NCBI GenBank assembly: GCA_964523105.1
Contig: CAZFZN010000026.1
Location: 1-64,000 of the forward strand
Direction: 5' to 3'
DNA: 64,000 nt
Source: V1-33 sp964523105
GTDB lineage: Bacteria > Verrucomicrobiota > Verrucomicrobiia > Verrucomicrobiales > V1-33
Positions within the stretch are counted from its first letter, which is position 1. Every line of letters begins with the position of its first letter. The position numbers and the translations under genes were made by a program. This document shows, in pieces, positions 1-10,027 of the stretch. The notes under the pieces are model-generated. The model was not told where the DNA came from. It saw only the letters and a list, made by a program, of their open reading frames with translations, and did no database searches.

Positions 1-691
1 TTTCCAGGTTTTCCAGGATGACCGGGCGGAGGGTAAGTCCGACAGGCTGCTAGTGTAGCCACTCGGGTCTGCCTCCGGCACTGGTGGCATCCTCCTATCG
101 CACGACGCTAAACCAGCCACCATGCTGAGAATAAGTAGAGGCTGTCGATTCATGGCGAGAGACTTTGATGGTTGGCCTAACAGTATTATTCTGTGTCCGT
201 CTGGACAGTTTTGCAAAAGGCCTGGTGGACAGTGTGCATGGGCGGGCGGGGCTGGATTTACGGTTGGGGAGGGAGAGAGGGGTGGGGCAGGATTTCCAGT
301 CCGGCCGGTGCTGTCAATGTAGAAACTGTCCGTCAGGGGCGCGGCACAGTGTGCGGGGGGAGCCAGGCGGGGGATGTTTCGGAGGGGATCGGCTCAGGTG
401 TGAGGGGCGCGGTTGGAGGGGAAGGCGAGGGGCTGGGGGGCGTGGTGTCTGACGTTTCCCGGGGCCTTGGTGGCGGGTGGTGCAAAGCTGGGGGGTGGGG
501 GATGCGTTGTCGGAGGACTGTCAGGCGTCATTAAGACGCAAGGTATTCAAAATGAGCCATGCCGATCCAACAAGGGACGCCCCTTTGGGCATCCGGGACG
601 GCACCCCGGCCTGCCGGGACGCCCGTTTTTGCCGCCGGGGTGGCTTTTTGGGCGTCAGGGGACCGTCCCGGCTTGGCGCCCTGCAGAAGCC
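1..691. other. Gene-free, G-rich left end of the window
   Basis: I see no convincing gene here; open frames are short or antisense shadows and match no family. From about 235 to 510 the plus strand is strongly G-biased, with repeated runs of 3-6 G separated by short gaps (for example GGGCGGGCGGGG near 240 and GGGGGGTGGGGG near 489). Such runs could form G-quadruplexes. From about 560 to 680 there are GC-rich, partly self-complementary words around GGGACG/CGTCCC, resembling the palindromic elements seen elsewhere in the window. Confidence 0.6.
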
Positions 692-865
692 CACGGCCGC
701 TTCCACGGTGTGGCCGGCAAGCGCTATCGCGTGCAGGTTTCCGCGGACAGGGTGAACTGGACGAATCCGGGAGTTGGCATCGTTCCGGCGGCGGACGGCG
801 AGCAGAGGTTCTCCCACCCTGCAGGCGGGGATCGCGTCTGTATCCGCATCGCCGTGCCGCAGTTG
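692..865 (+). pseudogene. 3' remnant of an exported-protein C-terminal beta domain
   Basis: One plus-strand frame reads like the short C-terminal domain that closes many verrucomicrobial exported proteins: 'GKRYRVQVSADRVNWTNPG' followed by 'RVCIRIAVPQ'. The alternation and the S-x-D-x-V-x-W core match the tails of other exported proteins in this window. No start, upstream domain or own stop codon is visible, and the frame runs into the converging giant gene at 866. I read it as the broken end of a lost gene. Chance similarity of a GC-rich open frame is the alternative. Confidence 0.4.
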
Positions 866-3800
866 TCAGGGCAGGGTCACCAGCAGGCGCATGACGGCAC
901 GGGGACGGCCGGTGAGGTCCAGCGTGGCGCGTTTTTCGATCCAGCCGGGTCCGGTGGAGAGCGTTTCGATCACAAGATCGGCGCTGCTCCAGCCGGAAAT
1001 GTCAGGGGACCACTGCGGTGCGATGACGACATCGGCGGCGGCGGTCGATTCCCGCCACGTCATGCTGAGCGCTCCGGCGGTGCGGCTGGCCGCCGGGGCG
1101 GCAGCGGCGTCGGGACTCAACGGATTGGCGAGAAGCGCGTACTCCGCCAGATTCTCCAGGCCGTCGGCATCCGGATCGGCATGCGGACCGGCAATGTCAG
1201 GGTCCGCACTGTCAGACCCGAACCGCAGCGCCTGCCAGTCTGCGAAGGGACTGGAGAGGTGCAGGGTGGTTCCGGAGAAGGTCTCCACCTGACCGTCGTT
1301 TGCGAAGAGCCGCAACTCATAAGCGCCGGCAGCGGCGAAGACCGCCTCTCCGTCCGCTGCCGCGGGCAGAGTGACTTCCCCGGGGCCGCTGAATTTCTCC
1401 CATCGCACCGCCGGTGCCGTGTCGTCCGTCACCGTGCCGTCGAGAGTTGCGGTGAGTCCGGTCGGGGGCAGGGCGTTCGCCTCCACGAATGGCCCCACAT
1501 TGCCGGCGGGAGTCAGGGAGAAATTATCGAACGCCGCGATGACGGTGGAACTGCTGCTCGCGCTGGTGGCGGCGAGGCCCGCGAAAACGGGATCGGGCAT
1601 GGCGATGGTTTGCGGGTTGCCCTGCCGGGTCCAGTTCACTGCGTCGGATGAGTATTCGGCGGTGAAAGTGTCGCCGGTGCGCCGCAGCCGGACGAAGCGG
1701 GGCAGGGGATTCTGCTGATTGGAGTTGCTGGCCTGGCCGGCGGCTCCTTCGGCGGTGCGGTACACGAACGACCGGCGGTTCGGAGTCATGCTCATGAAGG
1801 CGTGCCGCGCCCCGGCGCCGAGCCCGCTGCGAATCATGACGCCGCAGCGCGCGGAAGTATTCGAGCTGCCGATGGAGACCACGCGCGCTGTCAGGGTGAA
1901 GTCGCCCGTCATTTGCCGGTGGGCGAAGTAAGTGCTGTCGGAAGTGCCGGTCGAGACACTGCTGCCGAGTCCTGTCAGGGTCCACGCGGAACCGCCGCCG
2001 GCGAGGCCGGTGAGGGAGCTGCTGTGGCCGATGTTCGATCCTGTGAGGGTATCGCTGAGCACGAGCACACTCAGATCGGAGGATGTGGAAAGCTCCGCAT
2101 CCGCTGCCGTGAGACGCAACAGATAGTGCCCGGGTGCACTGAATTGAGCGGTGGTGCGGGCGCTTCCGGTGTCCCCGAAGGAAACGGCGCCAGGCCCGGA
2201 AAGGGTGCTCCAGTTCACGGCGGGAGCCGACGCGGGCGCGGGCCTTCCATCGTCCGTCACGGCGGCATGCAGCACCATGCCGGGACCGGCGGGAATGATG
2301 ACCCCTGCGGAGGATGGCGACTGCAGCGTGATCACCGGGGCCAGATTGGTGTCGTCGTCCTGGAGCGTGATCTGCGCCGCGGGAGCTGTCAGGACATACG
2401 AGGCGCCCGGGGCTGCTGTGAGGGTGATGGTTTTCTGCGGCTCCGCCAGGCTATCATCCAGCGGCGTCACCTCTACTGCGACTGTCGTCTGACCATCGGC
2501 GAAGACGGCTTCCGCCGGCAGCGGAATGTAGTCCTCCCCTGGCAGTGCGGTGCCGCCGGCGGTCAGTGCCACGGTCAGTTCTCCGGCCGTGAGGCCGCTG
2601 CGGGTGATAACGAATTGACCGGCGTCGTCCGGTTCACCGGCCACGGCATCCGGGGCCGAAACGGCAATGCCGGTTTCATTGTCCACGATGGTCACCGTGG
2701 CGGAGGAGGGAGTGCCGGTGGCGAAGAAAGGTGAGGCCGCGACGGACACGGTCACGGTTTCGTCAGGCTCGACCTCTGCGTCGTCGAGGGGAACCAGAGT
2801 GAGGTTCACGGCGGTCTGTCCTGCCGGGATCGTGACCTCCGCAGGCAGCGCAAGGTAATCGGTTCCTCCTGCGGCGGTCCCTCCCGCCGTGAGCTGGACC
2901 GTGACCGCCTGAGTCAGATCCAGCGCTTCGCGCCTCACCTCGAAGGATCCCGGCTCGCTGTTTTCCTCGGCGGCGGCATCGTCGGGAGCGACGAGGGTGA
3001 TCACGGTGTCGTCGTTGTCGGAAACCGTTAGGGTGTGGGTCACGGCGGAGGAGAGCGTCAGCGGGGCAACCGGATCGCTCAGCGTCAGCACGAAGGTCTC
3101 CGCCGGCTCCAGGCCGGAGTCGTCGATGATCTGGAGCGGCACCGCCTTCGTCGTTTCGCCGGGCTGAAAAGTGAGGGTTCCGGAAAGCGCCGCCGCATCC
3201 TCCGCGGTGGCGGTGCCTCCTGTGACGGTCCACGTGAGCGTCACCGGCGCAGTCTGGGGCGTGCTGAGGTAAACGAGCGCACCGGGAGGAACACCGCCGC
3301 CCTCTCCGGCAGCGGAGGCCGCGGCGGTGAATCCGGCCCGCGGTGCCGGAGCGGCATCGTTGTCCGTGATTGTCAGGGTGTGGATCGTGGTGCCGCTCAC
3401 ATGGGCGCGGACGGCCCGCTCGATTTTGAAGGCGATGGTTTCGGACGGCTCGCGGAAAGGATCGTCCAGGATGGTCACGGGAAAGGACTTCTGGGTTTCG
3501 CCGGGAGCGAAAATCACCGTTCCTCCCGCGGCGAGGCAGTCCACTCCGTTGAAGGCGGAGGCGGAGTTGATGCTGTAATCGACGGCGACTTCCGACGCGG
3601 AGGCGGCGGACAGTTTCACCGCCACCTGCACGGTGCCGGCGGATTCGGAGAAGCTGGAAGTCGCCGCGGTGAACGAAGCCCGCGTCAGGCTGGAGGTGTC
3701 ATCATCCACTATCCACTGGATGGAAGGCCCGCTTCCGGCGCCGTACTGGCCGGGAGAGGCGACGATGGAGCAGACGACGCTTTCGCTGCCCTCCGCGGCG

Positions 3801-6800
3801 GAGTCATTGAGCAGTTCGAGTTCCAGGAGCGCGCTTTTGGCACCGGCCGGGATGACCACAAATCCGGTGGCCGGCGTATAGTCCGGGCCCGGCGCCGCAC
3901 TCCCGGTCAGGGTATAGGCGACTGTGAGGGCGCCGGCCGTGGAGCCGCTGCGGCTGAATTGAAACCGGAGCGCGCCCCCGTCTTCCACGCCCGTGCCGGG
4001 ATATTCCGTCACGAAAACGTAAGGCTGGTCATCGTCCACAATGGACAGGGTCGCGGTGCGTTCCGGGGACAGAGTGTAAGCCGCGTCGGGTGTCAGGGTG
4101 AGCACCACGTCCTCGACGTGCTCGAACTCATCATCCTGCAGCGGGGTGATGGTCACTTCGGCATAGCCGCTGCGCGGCACGCTGATGCTTCCCGCGGCCG
4201 CCGCGTAATCGGCGCCTTCGACCGCGCTGCCGCTCAGGGTGTAGTTCACCGTGATGCTCCCCGTGCCGGTGCCGTAGCTCTGGATTCTGAATTTGCCCGT
4301 GCCGCCGGCTTCGTCGCAACTGCCGTCGGAAACGGTCACCATGAGATGCGGGAGATCGTCGTCGGCAATGGTGGCAGACGCGCTGAACGCTTCGCCGGCG
4401 GTATAGCGCGAAGTGCTGCGAAGTTGCACGGTCACGGTCTGCAGCGGCTCTCCGAATTCATCATCCACCGGCGTGATGACCAGGGCCGCGTAAGCCTGGC
4501 CCGCGGGAAACGTGAGGGTGCCGCTGAGCGGCCAGTAGTCGGTGCCGTGGTGCGCTGTGCCACCGGGTGCGTAATCCACGGTGAGGGGTGCCCCGGTGCT
4601 GCCGGTGCGGTGAAACAGAAACACCGCGGGATCGCTCCCGGATTCGTCCGCGGCGGCGTCGGCGGCGGTCACCGTGACGACCGGGATGTCGGCGTCGAGA
4701 ATTTGCACGCTGGCGGAACCGGCCCACGGCGCGCGAATCCAAGAGGCGCTGCTGCTGACGGAGAAGGTGGCGGTCTCGGTTCCCTCCACCGCGGAGTCGG
4801 TCACGGCAGCGAGGGGGAGATCGACGCTGGTGGCACCGGCGGGAATGGTGGCGGTGGTGTTGATGCCGCTGTAGTCCGCAGTCGCCGTGGCGGTGCCGGA
4901 ACGTGTCAGGCTCACCGCCAGCGGTGCCCCCACGGAACCGGTCCGTGTCAGGCGCAGCAGCGCGCCGGGGCCGCCCTCGGCCGCGGAGTCGTCCGGAGCG
5001 GTGATGCCGACGACCGGCAGGCTCGTGTTGTTATCGCCGATCCGCAGCGTCGCGAACTCACTGCCGGCCGGAATGTAGCCCGTGCCGTCCACGAGAAAGA
5101 ACGTCATCGTTTCCGGACCTTCGGCGAGGCTGTCATTCACGGCGGACACTGCCACATCGAGGAAAGCGGCGCCGTCCGGCAGCGTGAACCGGTAGGCGGA
5201 CCGTTCGTAAGTTTCGGACGGAGCGAAACTGACATCGCCCATTGCGGCGGTGCCGCCCACGAACATGCGGACACTCAGGGCGCCGGCGTTGGTTTCCGCC
5301 ACCCGCGTGAAACGCAGCACCGCGCCGTCTCCGCCCTCGGTGCAGGAATCGTCGGGCAGTGAAATCGTCACCGCAGTGCCGGGGACGGCGGTGAAGCCGG
5401 CGGTGGCGTCCTGGCCGGCGACTGTGACCGGATCAGCGAAGCCGGCGTTGAGGGTGTACCGTTCATGCACTGCTGTCAGGGTGTAGTCCGCATCGGGCAG
5501 GCCGCTGAGCAGGAAATTGCCGGCGGAATCCGTCAGGCAGAAGCGGCGGGAGGTGTTGGAGGTGCCGGTCTTGACACAGGAAACGCGCACGTCAGGCACG
5601 GGAGTGCCATCGGCGGTGAGCACCTGACCGCTGAGGCGATACTCCGCCGGAGCGCCGATGGTCACCGGCAGCAGCGCGCTGCGGGTGCCGCCGCGCATGT
5701 CACTGACTTCGCAGCGCACGGTGTAAAGTCCCGCCGCGTTCCACGATTTCTGCACCACCGCGGCATTGTCTCCGAAGGTCCGGTTTCCCCAGTCCCAGCT
5801 GAAGGCGAGCGCGTTGCCTTCCGGATCGAGCGCCGTGGCGGTGAAGGTCAGCGGCTCGTTCACGGCCGCGGTCAGGGCGCTGGCCTCGACCTGCAATGAC
5901 GGAGCCTGGTTCCCGGAAAAATCCCCCAGCTGAACCATGACATCCACCGACTCCGGGGACGTGCCTCCCTTGCTCACGGGCGTGAGGTGGATGCCCGCGC
6001 CGGCATCGGAAAAAGTCCGTCCCAGCACCACGGCGCTGTCGCTCTTGGCATCGATCGAGCCCGGCGTGGTGTCGAGCAACTGGCCGCCGGCATTGGAACC
6101 GTAGGCCGTGTTGGAACTGTTGCTCTCGCCCCAGGGACTCCAGTTCAGCACCACGCCGCTGGTGAGCCATGCGTTGTTGGTCCAGAGCTGGCGGAACTCG
6201 CACCAGTAATCGCGGGCCGGGTCCTTGCTGATCGAGAGCAGGTAGCGCGCGGCGGGATCGATGCGCGGCTGGTCGAACTGATGCAGCCGGTAGAGTCCGC
6301 TGGCCGTGACGCGGGTCATGTTGGCATCGGGAATCCATCCGAGATCGTTCTGGTGCCCGGCATTGAACCAGTAATTGCCGGCACTCGCGCTGCCCATGGT
6401 GTCGAAGGAATTGCCGTATTCCGCATTGTTGCCGTCCCCGATGCTGCTCTTGCCGTTGGTATTCCAGTAGTTGGCGTGCCAGAGGCCGAGGTTGTGACCG
6501 AACTCATGCGCGGCCACCCCGGCGCTGCTGCTCCTGAGCCAGACGCCGCGGCTGCCGATGTAGGCCTGGCCGTTGAACGAGCCGCTCGCACCGCTGTAGC
6601 GCACCGCATCGAGGTCGTAGGCGAGGTAATCGAAACCCGCCGCGCGTGCCGTGGCCCGGGCATCTTCCAGGACCGCGTCCGCCGAGGAGCCGTCATTGGC
6701 GGCGTACCACGCCGCCGGCTTCGGCATCGTCAGCAGCGGCGTCACCGTGGTCATGAAATGCAGCGCGCCGTGACTGTTCTCCACCATGAAATCATTGACC

Positions 6801-7735
6801 GACTTCATCATGTCATAGCTGTCCTTTTCCGTCTGCGGGTCTGTCCCCTGGTCCGGAAACGTCACGCGAATATAAAGCACGGACTTCACGCCCGTGACCC
6901 ATGAGGACGGCACCGCACCGGTGGGCTTCGCGGGACCGCCGGCTCCGCCTTCCGCCGCCAGCGCCGCTTCGCGCAGCGCATGGACATGGCCGCCGCTGCA
7001 GAGAAAGTGTACAGTTCCCGCCAATTCCACCGCGGGCGATGCCGGAGTGATTTCTTCGGTCGCTGCCAGCTCTTTGGCACTGACAGGGCAGGCGAACGAG
7101 ACCGGCTGACCGGGCCGGAGGCGTTCCCCGGGCTCCATCAGCCGGAGCGGGTCTTCATCGAGCGCCAGCAGTCCATCGATGGCGATGCCCTGAACCGCCG
7201 CATTCTCCGTGGTCCGCTGACGGGTGCGGCGGCCAAAAACGTGCGCTTCGTATTGTGTCCCGTCCGCCGTTTCAAACCGGCGCCGGATCCCGCTCTCCCC
7301 GCCCAGCACCCCCAGAACGGCATAGCGCCCCCGGTCATTCACACGCTGTTCGATGAGTTGTAAAACCTCCTCCGGCATCTCCTGCCGCCACCGCACGGGC
7401 AGCGCCTCCTCCAGCGCGCGGCGGGGATCCTCCGCGATCAGCGACTTGATGCGCTGCCGGTGCTCTTGGGCCAGTTGAAGGCCCGCTTCGAGCATCGTTC
7501 CGCGATCTGCGGGCGCAGCCTGAGCGTAAGCCTGCGCCCAGCGGTGAAAATCTCCTGTGCTGCGGCCCGGGATCAAATCACTCTGCGCGGCCTCAGCTCC
7601 CGCCGAATTGATCGACTCACGCGGAGCAATTGGGGGTGAATGGCCCGACGGCTCTGAGTTCCAAAAGAGCAGACAGGCAGGAATGAGGAGTACTGCGGCC
7701 GCGGGCGAGTATTTCTTTAGGGTCTGAAGATTCAT
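866..7735 (-). CDS. Giant exported metzincin-like protease with Calx-beta array (2289 aa)
   Basis: Predicted cell-surface or secreted protein. The start is the ATG followed by a short Lys-containing stretch and the hydrophobic segment 'PAAAVLLIPACLLFW'; the open frame extends further upstream but lacks protein-like sequence. In order: an N-terminal region; a zinc metalloprotease domain with 'HEFGHNLGLWH' near residue 410, the HExxHxxGxxH signature of metzincins; a PKD-like domain (about 610-695); a carboxypeptidase-regulatory-like domain (about 695-780); about nine Calx-beta domains (about 780-1795), each with acidic DD/E..G motifs and an 'E..E....' strand; another PKD-like domain; a LamG/DUF1349-like domain (about 1915-2080); a calcium loop 'DPDADGLENLAEYA'; and a short terminal beta domain. 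Known for the families: Calx-beta and calcium-loop modules bind calcium. A calcium-stabilised surface protease or adhesin is inferred; the substrate is unknown. Confidence 0.85.
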   Translation of the reverse strand: MNLQTLKKYSPAAAVLLIPACLLFWNSEPSGHSPPIAPRESINSAGAEAAQSDLIPGRSTGDFHRWAQAYAQAAPADRGTMLEAGLQLAQEHRQRIKSLIAEDPRRALEEALPVRWRQEMPEEVLQLIEQRVNDRGRYAVLGVLGGESGIRRRFETADGTQYEAHVFGRRTRQRTTENAAVQGIAIDGLLALDEDPLRLMEPGERLRPGQPVSFACPVSAKELAATEEITPASPAVELAGTVHFLCSGGHVHALREAALAAEGGAGGPAKPTGAVPSSWVTGVKSVLYIRVTFPDQGTDPQTEKDSYDMMKSVNDFMVENSHGALHFMTTVTPLLTMPKPAAWYAANDGSSADAVLEDARATARAAGFDYLAYDLDAVRYSGASGSFNGQAYIGSRGVWLRSSSAGVAAHEFGHNLGLWHANYWNTNGKSSIGDGNNAEYGNSFDTMGSASAGNYWFNAGHQNDLGWIPDANMTRVTASGLYRLHQFDQPRIDPAARYLLSISKDPARDYWCEFRQLWTNNAWLTSGVVLNWSPWGESNSSNTAYGSNAGGQLLDTTPGSIDAKSDSAVVLGRTFSDAGAGIHLTPVSKGGTSPESVDVMVQLGDFSGNQAPSLQVEASALTAAVNEPLTFTATALDPEGNALAFSWDWGNRTFGDNAAVVQKSWNAAGLYTVRCEVSDMRGGTRSALLPVTIGAPAEYRLSGQVLTADGTPVPDVRVSCVKTGTSNTSRRFCLTDSAGNFLLSGLPDADYTLTAVHERYTLNAGFADPVTVAGQDATAGFTAVPGTAVTISLPDDSCTEGGDGAVLRFTRVAETNAGALSVRMFVGGTAAMGDVSFAPSETYERSAYRFTLPDGAAFLDVAVSAVNDSLAEGPETMTFFLVDGTGYIPAGSEFATLRIGDNNTSLPVVGITAPDDSAAEGGPGALLRLTRTGSVGAPLAVSLTRSGTATATADYSGINTTATIPAGATSVDLPLAAVTDSAVEGTETATFSVSSSASWIRAPWAGSASVQILDADIPVVTVTAADAAADESGSDPAVFLFHRTGSTGAPLTVDYAPGGTAHHGTDYWPLSGTLTFPAGQAYAALVITPVDDEFGEPLQTVTVQLRSTSRYTAGEAFSASATIADDDLPHLMVTVSDGSCDEAGGTGKFRIQSYGTGTGSITVNYTLSGSAVEGADYAAAAGSISVPRSGYAEVTITPLQDDEFEHVEDVVLTLTPDAAYTLSPERTATLSIVDDDQPYVFVTEYPGTGVEDGGALRFQFSRSGSTAGALTVAYTLTGSAAPGPDYTPATGFVVIPAGAKSALLELELLNDSAAEGSESVVCSIVASPGQYGAGSGPSIQWIVDDDTSSLTRASFTAATSSFSESAGTVQVAVKLSAASASEVAVDYSINSASAFNGVDCLAAGGTVIFAPGETQKSFPVTILDDPFREPSETIAFKIERAVRAHVSGTTIHTLTITDNDAAPAPRAGFTAAASAAGEGGGVPPGALVYLSTPQTAPVTLTWTVTGGTATAEDAAALSGTLTFQPGETTKAVPLQIIDDSGLEPAETFVLTLSDPVAPLTLSSAVTHTLTVSDNDDTVITLVAPDDAAAEENSEPGSFEVRREALDLTQAVTVQLTAGGTAAGGTDYLALPAEVTIPAGQTAVNLTLVPLDDAEVEPDETVTVSVAASPFFATGTPSSATVTIVDNETGIAVSAPDAVAGEPDDAGQFVITRSGLTAGELTVALTAGGTALPGEDYIPLPAEAVFADGQTTVAVEVTPLDDSLAEPQKTITLTAAPGASYVLTAPAAQITLQDDDTNLAPVITLQSPSSAGVIIPAGPGMVLHAAVTDDGRPAPASAPAVNWSTLSGPGAVSFGDTGSARTTAQFSAPGHYLLRLTAADAELSTSSDLSVLVLSDTLTGSNIGHSSSLTGLAGGGSAWTLTGLGSSVSTGTSDSTYFAHRQMTGDFTLTARVVSIGSSNTSARCGVMIRSGLGAGARHAFMSMTPNRRSFVYRTAEGAAGQASNSNQQNPLPRFVRLRRTGDTFTAEYSSDAVNWTRQGNPQTIAMPDPVFAGLAATSASSSSTVIAAFDNFSLTPAGNVGPFVEANALPPTGLTATLDGTVTDDTAPAVRWEKFSGPGEVTLPAAADGEAVFAAAGAYELRLFANDGQVETFSGTTLHLSSPFADWQALRFGSDSADPDIAGPHADPDADGLENLAEYALLANPLSPDAAAAPAASRTAGALSMTWRESTAAADVVIAPQWSPDISGWSSADLVIETLSTGPGWIEKRATLDLTGRPRAVMRLLVTLP

Positions 7736-7888
7736 GATCCTGGGTCGGAGGAACGGGCGGACACTATACGCCGCCGGCAACCGGCTGGCACCGTATTTTT
7801 CCCCTTTTCCCGCAGTTTGGTTCCTTCCGGGAGGGCAGGGGCGCAAATATGTAGCTGGATTCCGGCGGGCGTGAGCGTATGCATCCGC

Positions 7889-9307
7889 ATGAGTTGCGGC
7901 AACATTCACTACACCACGAGCCGGCGCGACTTCCTCCGCCGGGCCGGCGGCGGCTTCGGGGCGCTGGCCCTCACGCACCTGCTCCAGCGCGATCTCGCCG
8001 CCGCGGTCACCCTGCCCGCCGCACAGCGCACGCCGCAATTCAAGGCCCGCGCCAAAAGTGTCATCTTTCTGTTCATGGAGGGAGGGCCGAGCCACATCGA
8101 TCTCTTCGACCCCAAACCGCTGCTCAACAAACTCGCCGGCCAGAAAATTCCCGACAGCTACAAGCCGGTCATCACCGCGATGGGCGAATTCAATTCCCCG
8201 CTGCTCGCCTGCAAACGCGAGTGGAAGCAGCACGGCCAAAGCGGACTCTGGATCAGCGACTGGCTGCCGCACACCGCCACGTGCGCAGACGACCTCGCGG
8301 TGATCCGCTCCTGCTGGGCGGATGGCGTGAATCACTCCAGCGGTGTTTGTCAGATGAATACCGGCAGCACGCTCGGCGGCCGGCCCTGTTTGGGAAGCTG
8401 GGTGAGCTATGGCCTCGGCACGGAAAATCAGGACCTCCCGGCCTTCGTCGTCATGCAGGACAATCCCACGCCGGTCATCAACGGTCCGCGCAACTGGAGC
8501 GCCGGCTTCATGCCCGCCGCATGGCAGGGCATCCGCATCACCCCCGGCAGCGAACCCATTCCCAATCTCCATCCGCCCGCCGCCATCGCCGACTCGCGCC
8601 AGCGCAGCAAGCTCGCCTTTCTCGACCGCCTCAACCGCCGCTACGCCGAACAGCATCCCGAAAACAGCGAACTCGAAGCCCGCATCGCCAGCTACGAACT
8701 CGCCTACCGGATGCAGTCCGCCGCGCCCGATGCCGTGGACCTGACAAAGGAAACCGAAGCCACGCAGCAGCTCTACGGGATGCATGAAAAGGAGACCGAA
8801 ACCTTCGGCCGCATGTGCCTGCTCGCGCGGCGACTGGTGGAGCGCGGCACCCGCTTTGTCCAGCTCTATAGCGGCGCCGGCAGCAAGTGGGACGCCCATT
8901 CCAAAATGGAAAGCAACCACAGCGGCCTCTGCAGAGCGACCGACAAACCCATCGCCGGCCTGCTCAAGGATTTGAAAAGCCGCGGCCTGCTCGACGAAAC
9001 GCTCGTCGTCTGGGGCGGCGAATTCGGGCGCACGCCGCAGAGCGAAAAAGGCGACGGCCGCGACCACAATCCCTGGGGCTTCACCATGTGGATGGCCGGC
9101 GGCGGCATCAAAGGCGGCCAAACCATCGGCAGCACCGATGACCTCGGCTTCCACGCCGTCGAAGACCGCCTCCACGTCCACGACCTCCATGCCACCATCC
9201 TCCACGCGCTGGGCCTCGGAAACATGGACCTCATCTACAAATACAAAGGCCGCCCCGAACGCCCCACGCTCAACGAGGGCGAGCCGTATCTGAAGCTGTT
9301 CAGTTAG
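7889..9307 (+). CDS. DUF1501 family protein, Tat-exported (472 aa)
   Basis: DUF1501 proteins are related to the alkaline phosphatase/sulfatase superfamily and are abundant in Planctomycetes and Verrucomicrobia. The N-terminus carries a twin-arginine signal 'SRRDFLRRAGGGFGALAL', placing the mature protein outside the cytoplasm. Family landmarks include 'FLFMEGGPSHIDLFDPKP', 'GVNHSSGVCQMNTGS', 'VVWGGEFGRTPQSE' and 'GRDHNPWGFTMWMAGGG'. The ATG at 7889 is chosen because it places the twin-arginine motif about 12 residues in; a GTG lies 18 bp upstream. These genes usually sit beside a DUF1549/DUF1553 gene, but none is visible here. It is divergent from the protease gene, with 153 bp between starts. 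Its last 435 bp recur almost perfectly at 22037-22471. Confidence 0.9.
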   Translation: MSCGNIHYTTSRRDFLRRAGGGFGALALTHLLQRDLAAAVTLPAAQRTPQFKARAKSVIFLFMEGGPSHIDLFDPKPLLNKLAGQKIPDSYKPVITAMGEFNSPLLACKREWKQHGQSGLWISDWLPHTATCADDLAVIRSCWADGVNHSSGVCQMNTGSTLGGRPCLGSWVSYGLGTENQDLPAFVVMQDNPTPVINGPRNWSAGFMPAAWQGIRITPGSEPIPNLHPPAAIADSRQRSKLAFLDRLNRRYAEQHPENSELEARIASYELAYRMQSAAPDAVDLTKETEATQQLYGMHEKETETFGRMCLLARRLVERGTRFVQLYSGAGSKWDAHSKMESNHSGLCRATDKPIAGLLKDLKSRGLLDETLVVWGGEFGRTPQSEKGDGRDHNPWGFTMWMAGGGIKGGQTIGSTDDLGFHAVEDRLHVHDLHATILHALGLGNMDLIYKYKGRPERPTLNEGEPYLKLFS

Positions 9308-10027
9308 TGGGGAATTGAAGTGAACTTGCCGGGTGGCATGTCAGGTTAAATGCTCGCAATGCGGCACTCCGGCTGGAAGCCGGAGCGGAAGGACTGGAAG
9401 CCCGCGCTCCCCGCAGCGTCCCGCTGTCGGGATCTGTCCGTAGCCGGGTAGAAAAAGGGGAGCGCGGGTTTCCAGCCCGCATCGCCAGGGTTGCCTGCGG
9501 CTGTCTCCGCTCCGGCTCCAGCCTGGTGCCAACTGACAAGCCGACAGTCACTGAGTTGCGTCAGGATTCCACCGCCCGGCTTGGAACCTGCAAGCTGCTC
9601 TCCAGTCGGCTGGGCTCTCCGCTGTTTTCGGTGGGTGAAGCGGGAAACCCTCCCGCCGGCTTCTGAGGAGCGGCAGTCGGCGGCGAGGGGCTGTATTTGG
9701 CCTTCGGCACCTCCCAATTTCTTGCATCAAAGGGGGCAATAGCTGCCGAACAGGCAAATCGGGGGAGCCGAGCGGAGAGGCCAAGCGCCGGGCTGGGCCA
9801 CCTTCCCTAACGCAATTTACCCACTGTTAATAGCGAAGAACCAGCGGCCATGTCATCCATCAGGTGGATGGCAAAAGTTGGCCACCGCACTGGTTTTTGG
9901 TGTGTTTCGTGGTTCCCATCCCGGTTTGCAGGGTTAAGGGCGTGCGGGCTCAGGAGGAAGAATCGCTTTTGCCGGGAATGGTTTCGGCAAAATTGCGGTG
10001 GTGTCCGCGGAGATGAGATTTCCGTAT
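9308..10027. other. 720-bp gene-free interval rich in inverted repeats
   Basis: No open frame with protein-like content was found. The left third holds nested palindromes (listed separately). The remainder includes GC-rich words and a more AT-rich tail near 9800-9850. It separates the DUF1501 gene from the converging kinase gene, so it may hold terminators for both, but no classic stem plus T-run is evident. Confidence 0.5.
9367..9475. repeat. Nested inverted repeat (REP-like hairpin)
   Basis: A 19-bp arm at 9394-9412 (CTGGAAGCCCGCGCTCCCC) pairs with 9457-9475 with one mismatch, giving a hairpin with a 44-bp loop. Just to the left, 9367-9385 is itself near-palindromic (CTCCGGCTGGAAGCCGGAG). 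It lies immediately 3' of the DUF1501 gene. A REP-like mobile palindrome is the likeliest reading; a transcript-end hairpin is the alternative. Confidence 0.7.

Noticed and set aside
413..1651. A 412-codon plus-strand open frame
   Set aside because: Most of it is antisense to the protease gene. Only the short 692-865 part resembles a protein and is reported as a remnant.
3035..5362. A 775-codon open frame on the plus strand
   Set aside because: It is antisense to the Calx-beta array; the GC-rich third positions of the true gene leave the opposite frame open. Its translation is Arg/Gly-rich and lacks domains.
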